Assembly: GCF_037975245.1 (NCBI RefSeq)
Contig: NC_092579.1
Coordinates: forward strand, 7,441,001 to 7,501,000
Source: Apostichopus japonicus
Taxonomy: Eukaryota; Echinodermata; Holothuroidea; Aspidochirotida; Stichopodidae
DNA: 60,000 bases
Reading direction: 5' to 3'
Shown here piece by piece: positions 1 to 14,100 of this stretch (the first letter of the stretch is position 1; the number at the start of each line of letters is the position of its first letter). Made by a program: the position numbers and the translations under genes. The notes below the pieces were generated by a model. That model saw only the letters and a program-made list of their open reading frames with translations, was not told the origin of the DNA and searched no databases.

Positions 1-1701
1 CATGAGTCTTCAAGTTAGAATATATATAACTGTATATTTATATATCTTTATAATAACAGAGAAAGTTTGGCAAGTTCCTAACAGGATGTTCTATAGTGAT
101 GCAAATATCCTTTTGATAATGTAGCAGAAGAGAGTTTACCAAAATAAAGTCCGGAAATGTGTCATGAGTTAGGGTTAAGTGGAGTCTTAGGCAGGATATC
201 CTGGATGGCTTTAACAGACCGAGCTATTTGCCATTTGCATCAACAGTATTAAGTGTCTCGTTAGATGAAAAGGTTCCCGGAAACTTCCAAAGTTTTGAAA
301 TTGATGAATTGATGCAATTGATTATATGGATGATGTTAAGACCTCTCAAACAAACGTTCGTTTGCTAAATGATGTTTCCAGATTGTAGCATGCATGGAAA
401 ATGTTAGTGAGCTGCTGTGAAATGATGTTCATGCTCAGATATCATTTGACTAAGTACTAGTTTTAGGTAAAACAGCAACTTCAGTTCAGTTTCGCATGTA
501 ATGTAGTCTGTACGTAGAAATTGTTTGACGGACAAAAAAAACTTTTACCACCAGTGAATAGATGAGTCCTGTAAATGTTTGGCATTATTACCATTTTCAT
601 GCTATGCAAACATATAACAACAAATCGATTGAAAGTTTTCCTCAACATCAGACATGTAGCCAGAGTATGATTTATTTTGGGGTGCGGGGGAGGGGGAGTG
701 AGAGCACAAAAGTTAGCAGGTGTCTGTCCTAGGGAGGGGCTTCCCCCGACCCTTCTAGAGAGATCTGTTTGGGTAAGAAGGCTCAGATACCAAATGTTTG
801 TGCTGTAGTCACCCATCATTTTTAGGTACATTTGTGTAGTAGATTTAATTCTTTACGGAGTGTTATTAAATGTAAGCCATTTTGATAAGCATCCTTCTAC
901 ATATATATTAACAATTTGACCGTTTATGCATAGATCTATAGCATCTTGGGATGCAAAACTGTGTAAATTATTCCATCATGTTACATCACAAAGAGATGGT
1001 GGTCTTCATTAAGTGTACAGTACAGTACATACAGGAACATGTGCTAGTGAGTCTGTGGGAGAGCTATATATAGCAGCTCTGCTGTGTGATTGCAATGGAA
1101 CTGATTTTGAAATGTCTGCCACTGCCTTGCAAATCTACTGTTAATTTATTGTCGTCCTGTCTCACACTCTGAGAAAAGTACGTAATGTTATGTACAGGGT
1201 TTGTAGGATAGAGTAGAAGGATATAGTAGAGAAGTTGGGGACCTCTACAACACTTTTCATAGCAAATGTATGCGTAGTCTTTCCATAGTTGGAGTACATG
1301 TAGAATTGGGACAAATTTTTTCATGGACCCACGTAACTACACTTGCTCAATTTTCAGTACGAGAGAGAGACCGAAAGCAATAGGTTTGTGACATTTCTAC
1401 CGAACTTTGCTGGTGTGAATCTGGTGTGGAAGGGAATAGTGGATACTGTTATTCTTAAAAGTTTGAAGTTTTTTTGCTCCCAAAGTAGGTCGGGAGCCTC
1501 TAAGAAAGTAGGAAGCTAACATGTGTTGCTGGCCAATAATGGATCTTGAATTTTCCTTTCATGTTTGTAACCTCAAAGCAACAAACTGCTTTATATATAT
1601 TTATTACCTACTTGGTTGGTTTCATGATGCCAGTATTGTACTGTCTACTGTATGTAATTGGTTTCTTACTGTTTATTCTTTCTTTCTTCCTTTCTTTAAA
1701 G
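1..1701 (+). other. Intron upstream of first visible meteorin-like exon
   Basis: No coding exon is supported here. The stretch is AT-rich and CpG-poor, like the other introns. It ends in a pyrimidine-rich tract (1674-1697) and an AAAG acceptor at 1698-1701. The meteorin family has a signal peptide and a first Cys-containing segment that are not visible downstream, so this is probably the intron that follows the signal-peptide exon. Tandem GTACA words lie at 1016-1030. No recognisable repeat family was seen. Confidence 0.6.
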
Positions 1702-2168
1702 TGGTGAGTATGAGGATCCCGCACTAAGGCTGGTACATCAAGTCTATATGAAGTGTACAAAAGGAGAAGTGCAATGGATTTATCCGACCAGTGCAATAAG
1801 GATCACTTTCCAGTTTCTCGATAAAAATACAGACTTCCGTCTGTGCATCCGACCGGCTGCCAACAGCCTAGGAGCAGATGTCTACCGGGATGTCCCGCAC
1901 GGCGATATCGTGCCGGTGATCCTCCAGCAACGACCGGATCTCCACTACATGAACAAAGTATCAGGCAAAGAGATGCAGAAAATTACAGATGCCATGTTAC
2001 ATAGGACTAGACCTCAAGAGGTTCAGTGTTTTGAGTCGAGAGGTGGCAAAGCAGTGTTATTATTAGAAGCACAGAGAAACCCATTGAGTCTTCATCTGGT
2101 AGCCAGTTTTGACTATGTGCTGGAACCTCTCACACACAACTTATTGGATGTATACCACAGTTATAACG
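1702..2168 (+). CDS. METRNL: Meteorin-like, coding exon (first visible)
   Basis: The exon runs from an AAAG acceptor to a G|GTAAGA donor. The first T completes a codon begun in the upstream exon; the frame is then open for 155 codons and ends in phase 1. It holds the HQVYMKC...WIYPT...LCIRP part of the fold. Reading straight through the donor gives a stop at 2234-2236, which supports splicing at 2168/2169. Confidence 0.92.
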
Positions 2169-5100
2169 GTAAGACACGTAGTCACTTGGTAAATCAGATT
2201 TCACACCTATTGCTTCGTGAGGATGAGATACAGTAGTTCAACACTGGGCTGCTCTGTTACCTGTCTCAAACCTTCTGTTGCACGCACTTTCCCACCTCAT
2301 TAGCCCATTAATTGGTAACGTTTTAACTGTTGGGAAAGATGGAGATTGAAAAGGTGATGGGTGTTGACCTGGAGGGAGGGTCAATGGGGTGGGGGGGGGG
2401 GGGTGGGGCAGTGATAAAAATGTTACCAGTTAAAAGGCTAGGTAGAAGTGAGTAAAGTATCATCGCTAGTAAAGTTGGTAACATTTAGCACAGACCCCAC
2501 AGCTGGGATTTGGACAATTTGTGTCAAAATGTGCAATGAATTGGAAAATTATTAAATATATTCCTCTCACTTTAATTGAGAAAAATAAATAAATAACAGC
2601 AAAACAAGCTTCTAGCAATACATATTGACAACATGTGGTCAACTACATTACCAAACTTGGAATACCAAGTCTTAACTCGGCTTAAAGTGACAAGCGATAA
2701 CACCAGAGAAATCCCTGTTTTTAAATTTTGTGTCTCACCAACAGAAGGTTAATGAGTGACATGGTGTGTTTGCTACATGGCACTATGTGTATTTATCTAT
2801 TACTTGCATTATTCAAAAATTAATTGTGAGGGACAATGAATAGCAAGCTACTTCAAATGAATGGTGTTCAGTTGATAAAATCTTTATAAACCCAAAGTAA
2901 GTTGAATATGAACAATACTAACTGGAATGAATTTTGTTTTTTCTTGCCCCCTTCTGAGCCTTGACATAGTTATTCTCTCCTTCAATCAGCCTGGTTTTGT
3001 TTCCATTCAAGGCCACATATCTATAGTGTACAGTGTACCAACAACCCACTTGAATTTTTTTTTTTAGAATTGTAGAGTCACAGCTTGTTTTGATGCTTGT
3101 GTCCATTCAGTGGTTTCAAATAACAGTCATTAAAAACAAAATTTGGGCTAGACATTATAGACAAACTATAACTAACTTGTACTTTCCTGCAGTGTTAGTG
3201 CCATACCTCACCCTTCATTGTGTTGCATTAGAAGGTAATAAGTTAGTTGTTCATTGGAACAGAACAATGAAATATTCTTCAGAGTTCAAGCAACCTCTCA
3301 ACTTTTCCAAACAGTGCAGCAGAAGTAACCCGGTCCATAAACAAACCTATTTGTCAAAATGGAAACCTTTGTCATATATCTGCAGCTCTTGCAGGCCACA
3401 GTGACATTTTGTACCCAATCCACAGTCTGCATTGAACTGTCTACTTTTGTTGAAAAAAAACTGGAAATAATACACCAGATAAAGTATAAAAGATGAGATG
3501 GTTCTAATTCTGAAATATTCTATCACAAGCACTACATAGAGACTGCACAGTATACAAATTCTCCAAAGTCCACAATATGTTGCATTCTGTTCCATGCTAT
3601 TAAATTTGGTAGGCAGCGTATATTTACTTTGCTCCTCGCTTACCTATCTCCCCACATCCTTAACTGGTAACCTTTTAACACTGTGTGCCCTTTATGACCG
3701 GACCACCCCCCCCCCCAGGGAGGGTTGTGGAAACCTTGCAGGCCTCAGGAAATTTTGTCAGCAGGTCTGTGCTTTGTCAACCTGTGATGTACAGTACAGT
3801 ACTGTATGTAAACAGGTGTGTAATTTTGGGTTGCCTATTCCAAAACAGTTTGACCAATTTAATGTGTATTGTATATTAATTCAATCTATCAAACTGAAGA
3901 ACCCACATGGATGTTCTTAGAAAAATTTGATGATTCTAATATAAAATTGCCGCCTTGTTGGTTCCTGTGAAAACTATGAAAAAGTGCATTTCTCAAAAGG
4001 CATTGCAAATTTATCAGAGTAGAAAGCATCATGGGTTTCATTTTATCTTAAATATATTACCATAGTTCACTACAGTAGTTAATTGTCTCTGGTTTAAAAT
4101 AACATGTACAGTACATTAGCAAAACATCAAGCCTACTCATACCCCAAATCTAAAGATATCGTAAATGAAAATTGAGTGTTGTGAAAGTGGGAAGTGCAGA
4201 ACTGGCCTCTGAATGGACATGGCACATGACTACTTTCACTGATGATGGAGGTCTTAATGAACCAACCTCTGCGAGTATCTGCGAGTATGCTTACAATGCT
4301 GCAATACTTGTACCACAATGCTGCAGCAACCTGATAGAGGTTGTATCCTCAAGTCTACAATAATTGTCAAATCTGATTGACTTTTCTCAATGCCACAACA
4401 TTCTTTTTTTCGCGATACCAATCCCCTTTCCCTCCCGTGTTTTGTTCTCCTTTGGTCCGCTCTCTACAATCCCCCCAACATCACGAAATGAAGCACAGTA
4501 GAAAACTACAATAGGTTTACCTTCACAATAAACCCTTAATTATACCCCATGGCTGATTGTAAGTATAAATCCTTCAGGCATTTTTTGGACCCTTTTGAGA
4601 AAGCTGGTCAGTCAAGATGGTCAAATGCAAAAAGAAGATAAAAAAAAAAAAGCCAGTCATTGACAGTTGTTGTACCATTAAATCTTTTCAATTCACAAAA
4701 AAAAACAGTTGAATGTAAAACCCTCACATCCAAATCCTTGTCTAAAGTCTTTTATAAGAAGCATATTAATGATTTTGTTTTTTCTTCTTCCATGGCCAAC
4801 TGTTGGCCCTTACAAAGGATTACCTATTGATCATTGATCTGATCATCCAGCTTGGGTTAAGTAGGTCCCACTTATTCCTCTTGTTTGGCGGTCACAACAA
4901 GGTTTGGTTTTCGGAGGTTTAATGAAAATAACTGTAAGCGTGCACTGATACAAAGAAGAACTTTACAGTGTAATCCAGCAGATGATGGGAAAATTGTTTG
5001 ATTTAAGAAGAAGACTGTCCCATCATGTCTTCTCCATCTGCTAATAGACTTTATACAGAACTGGTTCTCTGATGAGATATTAAATGAGTCAGAACGTTAG

Positions 5101-8100
5101 ACCGTTTGCAGTAATCCGATCAACTCCTGTCAATGAAAAGGGAAATTGAGTCCCTTGCCTGAAAAGGCTCTATGGGTCCGATAAGATACCGAACCATCTG
5201 CCTCATAAATTTGAGAGAAAATCGTCTTTGAGGAGAAGCAATTAGGGAGGACGATTTACTGTTTGGTAAGATTGACTGGCAGCCGGAATCGGATGAAACC
5301 ATTTAGATGCATAGTAGATGTAGAATTCACGATTTCACCGCGTAGAGAAAGGTGTAAAAACAAAGCATGTCCAATGCAATTAAAGTTCAGAGGCACTGTA
5401 GTGTAGTACTGGTGATATGGAGACAGTGTATAGAGGTGGCTAATATCATTACTGTTAAGAAGAAGTTGATATGCACAATATGGGCTGGTATGTGACAAAG
5501 ACATTGACTTGAAAAACAATGCAAACTAGTGAACATAGCATAGGCTTGCAGTGGAGTAGTTGCATAAGATTTGAATGAAAAAAAACCTGGTGAAAGCAAA
5601 CTATGGTTGTAACATTTTACATCAAATATAAGTACTTTCCTCCAGAAAAAAACATAACTTAATCACTCTCATGGCTGCCTTTTTGCTTTGAACCAACAGT
5701 CTGGTGTGGGATCAATTATTTGCATTCAACTTACTGTCAACAATTGGCTTAGATGGTTGTTAATAACAAGCTGCATGAGTTATTAACAGACCTGGCAACA
5801 ATCAAAAAAAGAAGCAAAATTGGGCAAGCAAGCCTTGCCAAACAAAAACAATATACTAATCCCTCCCATAGGCTCTATTTAGATTTCATTTTCTGTCTGA
5901 ATTAGCTTTATCAAGGAATTCTCTCCCAAAAAGTTCTGCCCCCTCTGGACTACTTATGCCCTCCTCCTTGGTAAATCTTAATCAGAGTGGAGAGAATATT
6001 AAATTAAATGAAACCCTAGTGTTGAGAATTTTCTGATGTTCTGTACCTAGCATCACCTGCTCAGCATGTCATAGACAGACTGAGTGTAGAGGAGGTACAG
6101 GGTCCTAGCAATGTACAGGTCAACCAGCAGCTGCTGTTGGCCTTTTAAAGATATTTCAATGGATATTATGGGCATATCTTGAAAAGGTTCACGTCCAAAA
6201 ATCAATTTTACACAAAAGATATGACCATGTGTACAGTATGTACAACATACATGTATAGTAGTTAGGTCAGTTGCTGGAAAGTTGTCAAATGTACTTTTAA
6301 TGTGGAAGGGATGATAGAGTACTATATATAGTTTATCATTTATGCATTGAATTTGCTTGACCTCCGGTTAATTGCAAGTTTTTTTTTTTTCACAAGGAAA
6401 TTGTAAATTCCAGAGAACTAATTGCAATCAAGAGTATTAAAACATAATTGATCGATCTGTACTGTATCTCCCAGGACGACTCACTTGGCAGACACTACTC
6501 CCTTCTCCTTAATTCCCGTCCAATAAGAAATAATGCAATTTCTTGACAAAATCTGTTCACATTAGAAGATCAGTAGAAATTTGATGGATCAAGACTACCA
6601 AAGCATTTCTGAAAATGAACGAGACCGTACCATACACTTTTGATTTGTGTGTATAAATTTAGGAGCAAAGTTTCTCCATGGCCTGTATGCTGTTATATTT
6701 TCCTACCTTCCTTTACCTGATACAGAGTACAGACCTTGTTATGTGTTATGGACTCTGGTGGTGTACAGTAGTTAAGACCATGATAATGACAGACGATATC
6801 TCACAATGATACATTGTGAATATATTACATGCTTCATTTGTACACGAGCCTAATGAGTTTAGTTTGTTTAGTGATTAATTAGTGATCAGAATAGTTCCTT
6901 ATAATGTGTATGTGTGTGTTGACACTATTTGTCCTTTGGTTTTGTTTAATTGATTAGTCACTGCAATAGAATCCTCCCAACACAAGACCCAGTCTCCCTG
7001 TGAGTCAGAACCTGATGCACTGGTATCATTCGTTCAGTCATTAACGTTCGTGATGGAGGGCGGCTGTTAATTAATGCGTAACACACATCTATGTATGTAC
7101 ACTAAACCACACCTTGGAAGTATTTCCATTGTCAAACTGTCAAAATAAAGGACTGTCACAATAAAGGACTGAAGTAAATGAGTAAGTACTTCAGCCACTT
7201 ATCCTCCCCCCCCCCCCTTGTATCTTGTATACAATATGTTCCTTTGTTGACAGTTCCATTAACATACAGTTCTTTACAATGACAAGATGGATCATCTAGA
7301 ACAACTGCATTATCCCTGGATTAAACTAAGCTACTGTTCATGTTGGGTAAGGCCTTAACATGCACAGGTCACAAGGATACACTTAAGCAAGAGAAGGGAA
7401 ACATTAAATTTGTCATAGATGTAGTCTACAGTGCTGTCACACAATACGTGGGACACAGTAGCGAAGCATCCATACAGTCAGGGGGGGGGGGGGGCAGATG
7501 CCGCCCCTGACGGACTCAAATGGACTGCTGGCGCCCTTTTCAGCTTTTTACCACTTTTTACTTATTCGCGATTATTGACTTTTTTATTACGCTCCCATCT
7601 ACCTATTGACATTTGTCACATTATCTGCAAATTAGCAAGGCCTGGAAAGGGTCAATTCCGGCGATCTAGGGAGTAACTTTACTCAAAAAATTTCTGTACG
7701 CTCCGCGCCAACCTGTGGTGGCGCTCCGCTTAGATAGTGTCGAAAACGCCCCTACAGACCCTTCTCACCCCCCTGACCAATACCCCTAGCTCCGCCACTG
7801 GTGGAACAGTCTGAGTCTACAGTGCCGTCATACAATATGTGGGACAGTCTATAACAATATCGCTAAACAACAGAATAGAAAGACACAATCATCTAGAATA
7901 TATACTTTAACGTCAAGACAGCCTCCGATCTCGCCTATCTCCATACTCCAGGGTTCTGTAGTCTACTGTATGTACAGTAATGTAACTTCCCCCTATACAA
8001 GTGCACTATGAACGGTTTCGTTGAGCAGAGAGACCTACAATTATACTTTGATGGTAACTTGCTTTCTTTGGTTTTCTGCCACATTTGTGGAAGTTCCATT

Positions 8101-11100
8101 GTATTTCTTCCTCTTCAAGAACACTTCTCTAGCAGTGATTTCTATAGAACAAGGTCTTTTAAAATCTGACAGTTTGGTATAAACTGTAGAAGCATCTCTT
8201 TCTAGAGGACTATGGGGGCATTCATAATCAAGTGGTGCTATTTGCTCTGCACAGGGGAGCTATTTGAGACAAATTTTTGCACATCACAGAGAATGTGTGA
8301 CACAAAAGAGATCAACAAACATTAGTAGCCCTTCACAGCCATTTGTAAGGTTTTTAAGCTTTTCTTCAACACCTTTCTAAGATCGGAATTTTTTATTCGT
8401 TCTTTGAGGTGGACCGTTGTTCCGTAATACCATTACAAATTCAGAGATGTTAGAAAGCAGAAATATCCGAACAGTATTTCCATCAAAACTTCTCAGCCAA
8501 GGATATAGTTGTTATAAATTCATAAAACAACAAAACAATCTGACCATCACCACCTGGCCATCCCATTGAGTCAGAGTTGTTGCAACGTCAGACCTTTTGC
8601 TGTCAAAAACCCACGTATTTTTTTTTCGATATGAAGATCTAATATCTGTCATCATCATTTGACATTTGATCATAGTTTGTTTTAATAGTGATGACCATTA
8701 ATTTAATATATTTCACAATTTATAACCAGAATTGATTAAATCTGTACCTACACACGTGTGGACTGTTAATGTAACAATACAGTGCAGGTCCAATTCATTG
8801 ACTCCAGTCATAACATTGTCCATAGTAGATGTGACAATCGTGTATGCTTTTGCACTTTTTGCAGTTATATCATATGTGCATACAGAACAGTCAGTAACAA
8901 AGACATTCTCAAATTCTTGAAAATGTCGCCTTTATTGTCTAGTACTAATAGAGGTTCTGGAATGATTAAATGTGAAGTTTTACAAACATTATTTTTTATT
9001 TTTTTTCGTGGTGGCTCTTACTGAAAAGACTTATTGCAGCTGCCCCGAAAACAAATACTTATTGCAAATACAAACACATCCAGGCGGCATACAGTACAAG
9101 AACTTTATTGCCATACCAGGGCTTTACCTTCCAAACTTATCATTCTTTATTCATAGTTCAAACTATGTTTACTTTATAAAGTTCAAAGCCAAGCACCCTT
9201 ATGTTTTCTAACAGTAGTTGAGACTGATTTCAAGGCATAAAGGACAAGCACAATGGGTAAATTTACTCCATTAAGTTAAACCAGGCAGTAAATATTCGCC
9301 ACATGTACACACACCAATATGGCAGGCCATTTTTTTTTGTCAGATTTGAAAACAAGCTAACACACATCAATCAATGATGCTAAAGAAATCAGTTTAAGTT
9401 GTAAAATTCCTGGTGAGAGGTTTCATCTGGGTTTGTTCATTCTGAGATAGTTAAAATCTCACTTCATACTGTTATCATCCCCCCCCCCCTCCCTGCCCAT
9501 TACCATTTTGGGACATGCTCATAATAAAATGAGGCCATCTAGATCTTACAAAAATAAACTTTAAGAACTTACAACTTTGGAATGAAGCCAGTATTGTTTG
9601 GCAGTTTGACAACAGTCTGGCACAATGTTCATTGTTATGTAATTTAAACTGATCTTGTACAGATGCTGTAAACAACATCTGAGTAACCCCTCAACTGCCC
9701 TTTTATGGTGAAAACAAATGGGGGGGGGTTACCATATATATCTATATATATCTATATATATATATATCTACATACATATCTATATGTATGTTTATATGTA
9801 TGTATGCGTATATGTGTATATATCATGTGATTGATAGAGCAACTGAGGAAAATGTATCCTAGAGTCAAGTATCAGAATGTCAGAAAAGAGTTCCAAATAA
9901 CTTAACCATTGCAAAGGTACCACCCCTCTTAAATTTGATGACAGCAGGGTCATTAGTGGAAGTGGAACACCTAAAAGAGCCAAGATCAAATCCTGTGATT
10001 ATCTTCTCGCATTCACCAAGCACTGGTATAAGTACCCTTTCTGTGTTCAATGTAAAATCTGTTGTTTCTTTGTCAGACTTTGGTAAACATGAAGCAGAAC
10101 AGGGATTTTGCCTGGACTGCAAAATGTGTTCTGTCAAAATTTGCAAACTGAATAGATCTGGAATCACCTTTCGATGTACTTTGAGCTTAAGCGCCGACAT
10201 GCAATCAAAGTAGCCATTTTATGAATCAGTAAAGTACCTCGTACTGTGTTAACACCTAGTGTAATAAAGTTTCTAGTCACATATTTCTATTATCGGTTAA
10301 ATCGGTTCGAAAACAAACAATTGCTCCATGACACACACTTTATAACTTACAAGGTGATCTCTGTGCTGCATTAAGAACAATGTGACAGTGTGCTTAAGGT
10401 CAATATCATTAACTAGGCACCAGTAGGTCAATTACTAGCACCAGCTGTGCAGGGCAACTGTGACTGACCTTTCTATGAATGCTTCCTGGTAGTCTAGCAA
10501 GCAAACTGATAAAGCTCTCTAAAACTCTAAATTTGGAGAATAAACTGTTCTGTAACTTTCATAGCATATATGCCCAAGTAGGCCTACATTAATTCACCTA
10601 CAGTACTAACAGTAGGTACATTAAATTGTTGATATTCTGTCAACCGTTATAGTGACAGTGGGGATTTATTTTAAGGTGTGTGCAGGGCTAACCCCTACTG
10701 ACTCTACTTGCACAAAGTGAATGGTTGGTATGTTGCATCAATGTAGCAATAGCTTAGTATATCTAGAAAAAGCCAGTTAATTAAATGCTTATTTCGCTTC
10801 CGTTCTTACCTTACCTTTTTTTTTCCACTGCACTGCCTAGAACACTCTGATAACATTTAGCACTGTCCTCATGTTCCCTCACCACTCCCTTCCTTCACTG
10901 CTCACCCCTCTCCTCCCTTATCTCCTTTACTCCCACCCTACCTTGCAGTCTTCCACAGGTTCTTCACAATGTTACTTACTACTGATCTGAGTCAAGCATG
11001 TTAGAAATAGATTATTTTAATTTTGACTTAGTTTTGATGACAAGGGAACCAATGCAGTCATGATGGTGTGTGTATATATTAGTGTGTGGGACCCCCAGCG

Positions 11101-14100
11101 TGTAAATTACAATATCTCAAGGTAGGAATCATGGATACTTATCATACTTGGTGTGTGGGTGCATCACATTGAGTACAAAACCCCTATTGTTTTTGGTGGA
11201 AGTGTGTATTGCCACTACAGTAGACTGACCTGTGTTTATCATGCCATAGTGTAAATTGTATGTATATCAAAATAGTGATTCAGGACATATACATTATAAG
11301 AGCTATTTCTGGTGAACAAGCAGAAGTCTAGTGTAATAAAGCCATCAAATCCTCAATGCATATTTATCATTCTGGTTTCGTATGTTAAACGTTTGATTCA
11401 GCAATTGATTTTTCATGTCCCATTGTGGGCTACTATACAGGAATGTATTTTCTAAGCATTATTTGAAAACTTGCATATACACAATATTCCTTCAAAATTG
11501 TTAGAACTCAGATTGTCTGATTTGGGATGGAGGTGAAAAGGTTCCCTGACCTGAAATGCCAACAATCTGGGGTGATGATAAGTTTTAACCTCTCCTTAGA
11601 ACAGGGCAGATATAAACTGATACAGGTGTGTTCAGAACAAACCATGTGTACAGATGGTAAGAGTTGTTATGGCAGCAACCTTTGCCCATAGGGCAATAGG
11701 CAAGGAACAAATCTGTTTAGGATTCAAGAGTTTATGGGAAATGGCAAGAGATTTTGACCAGGTCAAGCTGGCCAAAACTGTTTGAAAAGCACTCTGTAGA
11801 AACAAGTGCAAACTTAGGCAAGTATCTGGGCAGGCATGGTAGGATTGGGCTTAATAAACATTCTGTTCACAGATTCACAGGAAGTCAGGGGAATTGTCCT
11901 CAGGCTTTGCATAGTGGTCAAGTTTGTTTGAGTTGTGTTTACATTGTATACTACTGCATATAGCAGTAGGACTGGCCTGGTACTTGATCAATGATAGCTC
12001 AATGTCAGCAGAGTTTACAGTGTAAGAGTGTGAAGAGGTCTAAATCTGAATTGTGGTAAATGTTGGACTATTCCAGTGTTTTTGATTGTTCTGTCAATAT
12101 GCAGAACATCCACACTTTTTTTGGTGGAGGACAAAGTGTATGCTCTCCACTACAATGAGAAGCTTGTTTAGTATAATAGTTATGACTGCTGTCATCACAA
12201 GTAAAATGCCATAAACAAAATTATAATAATTTGGTGTTTTATTTGCCTCTAATTTGTTTATGGTGTACTACTGCACATATATTAAGACTAGCATATATCA
12301 TGTTATAAACAAAATTATGATTCAAATGGTGTTTCATTTGCCTCTAATTTGTTTATGGTGTACTACAGCAAGTTAATTAAGACTAGCATTATTTATGTTA
12401 TGATACAGTATGGTAAGGTGTGTTATGGTATGGTACTGTACAGGATGGCATGGGATGGTATCAGTATGCTAGTATATCTAGGAGCTACCAGGTTACAGCT
12501 AATCGTTACATACCTATTTGGATAAGATTCATGTCCTGCCATATAGCTACCATATTGTGATTACTTGCAGTAACTCTTCAAAGGAAACTTACAAAGTGAT
12601 TGAATTAGTCGGTGATGATGATACTCCTATGTCTCCACATATCCTCAAAGAAGATTTAAATCCAACAAGATTCTACCGAATATAGATCATAATTCGTAAG
12701 TCTTCTGAATGGCTGAATGGAATGGAATATGAGGGCTGATCCAGAAGTGAAATGGGGATGCAGTACTAAAATTTTACCACTTTTTGTTAGTGACTGTAGG
12801 TAGATTAATTTGCATATTTTTAGATGGCGGAGGTCATTTGCAAATTTATATTAAAACCAGTTACTTTGTGGGTGTGTGTTTGTCATTGCATTTTCATGTA
12901 AGTGCTACATGTGCCCCCCATAACACATACTGTACCATGATCCTGGATATTTCTAAATAAAACCATAGATGATCTTTAGGGCAAAGTATTCCTACTGCAG
13001 GAAGCCAGCAATTATGAAAACAAACCTTACAAGGTTAGAATCTTCTGTAAAAACCATCCAGATTCCTCAAATTCTTCTTCCAGTTCCAGACACTAATCAC
13101 TCATCACTATATTGAGCAAAACTCTTTTGAGATTCCTAGCTGGTATTAAAGAAGGCCACAGAGGTGTGCAGACCTGTTGGAAAGAAGTCGTATACAGTTT
13201 GTAGTGATTGGACCTGATATTCAAATCCTTGTCCAAGATTAAGAAAGAGCAGCACGTTCTGTTTTTCAGCAATGTCAATGACTTCCAAGGACTGTACTAT
13301 TAATACATGAGAACATACTCTACCCACTCTCGGTTTGGACTTCCGACAAAATTTTAAGCATTTCCTATGCGATCAAGGAGGAAGGAAAACTACCTAGTAG
13401 GGTCTTCCCTTTTCTGTTTTACTGTGATGCTAAATCTTAAATTTTGCACAGGAAATGTATCTTTTGTCTATTTCCTTTGGAAAGTTACAGGAATATGCCC
13501 AGGGTATTAGCAATGTTCATTAATTTGTTTCATATTTGCAGCTGGAAGAGCACATCAGTTGTTCTGTTATTTGTAAGCTTTGTCCTCATCTCTGTATGAA
13601 ATAGATGCCACCATTCTCTGCAGAGGCTGGTTAATACAAGGCTGGATTGCTCCAGGACATTTTACTTTAATTTCAAATATCAATGTTGCTAACGAATGAT
13701 CCGTTTAGCTACCAAAGCTAAGAGCAAAGACGACTGTTATGAAATTGACACTGTTGTCTCATAATCACTCACTTACAGTACTACTCCAGCAATATTGCTT
13801 CTTCTATCCATCTGTGCAATGGCATACATCTCAATGGCATAGATTCCATCTCAATGGGATAGATTCCATCTCGATATTATCCACTTCTTCCCCTCGTTCT
13901 CTCCTTTTCCTCCTCACTAGCACTGCCTCCTCAACTTGTTCCATAATTTGTTGAGTAGAGGGCATACTGTACAAAGTGCATGAATTATTGTGCTGTATAT
14001 AAACTGTAGTCAAGAACAAGTGCAAAAGGCAAGAGAAATTTTCAACAGCTGTGTGTACTAGACCAGTTACTTAAGCTTTTACTTTTCTCAGTTCCCAACT

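Noticed and set aside
9880-10200. 106-codon minus-strand frame and 92-codon plus-strand frame over the same bases
   Set aside because: The minus-strand peptide has a protein-like composition, but I recognise no family and it lies inside an intron of the opposite-strand gene. A transposon remnant is possible; not supported.
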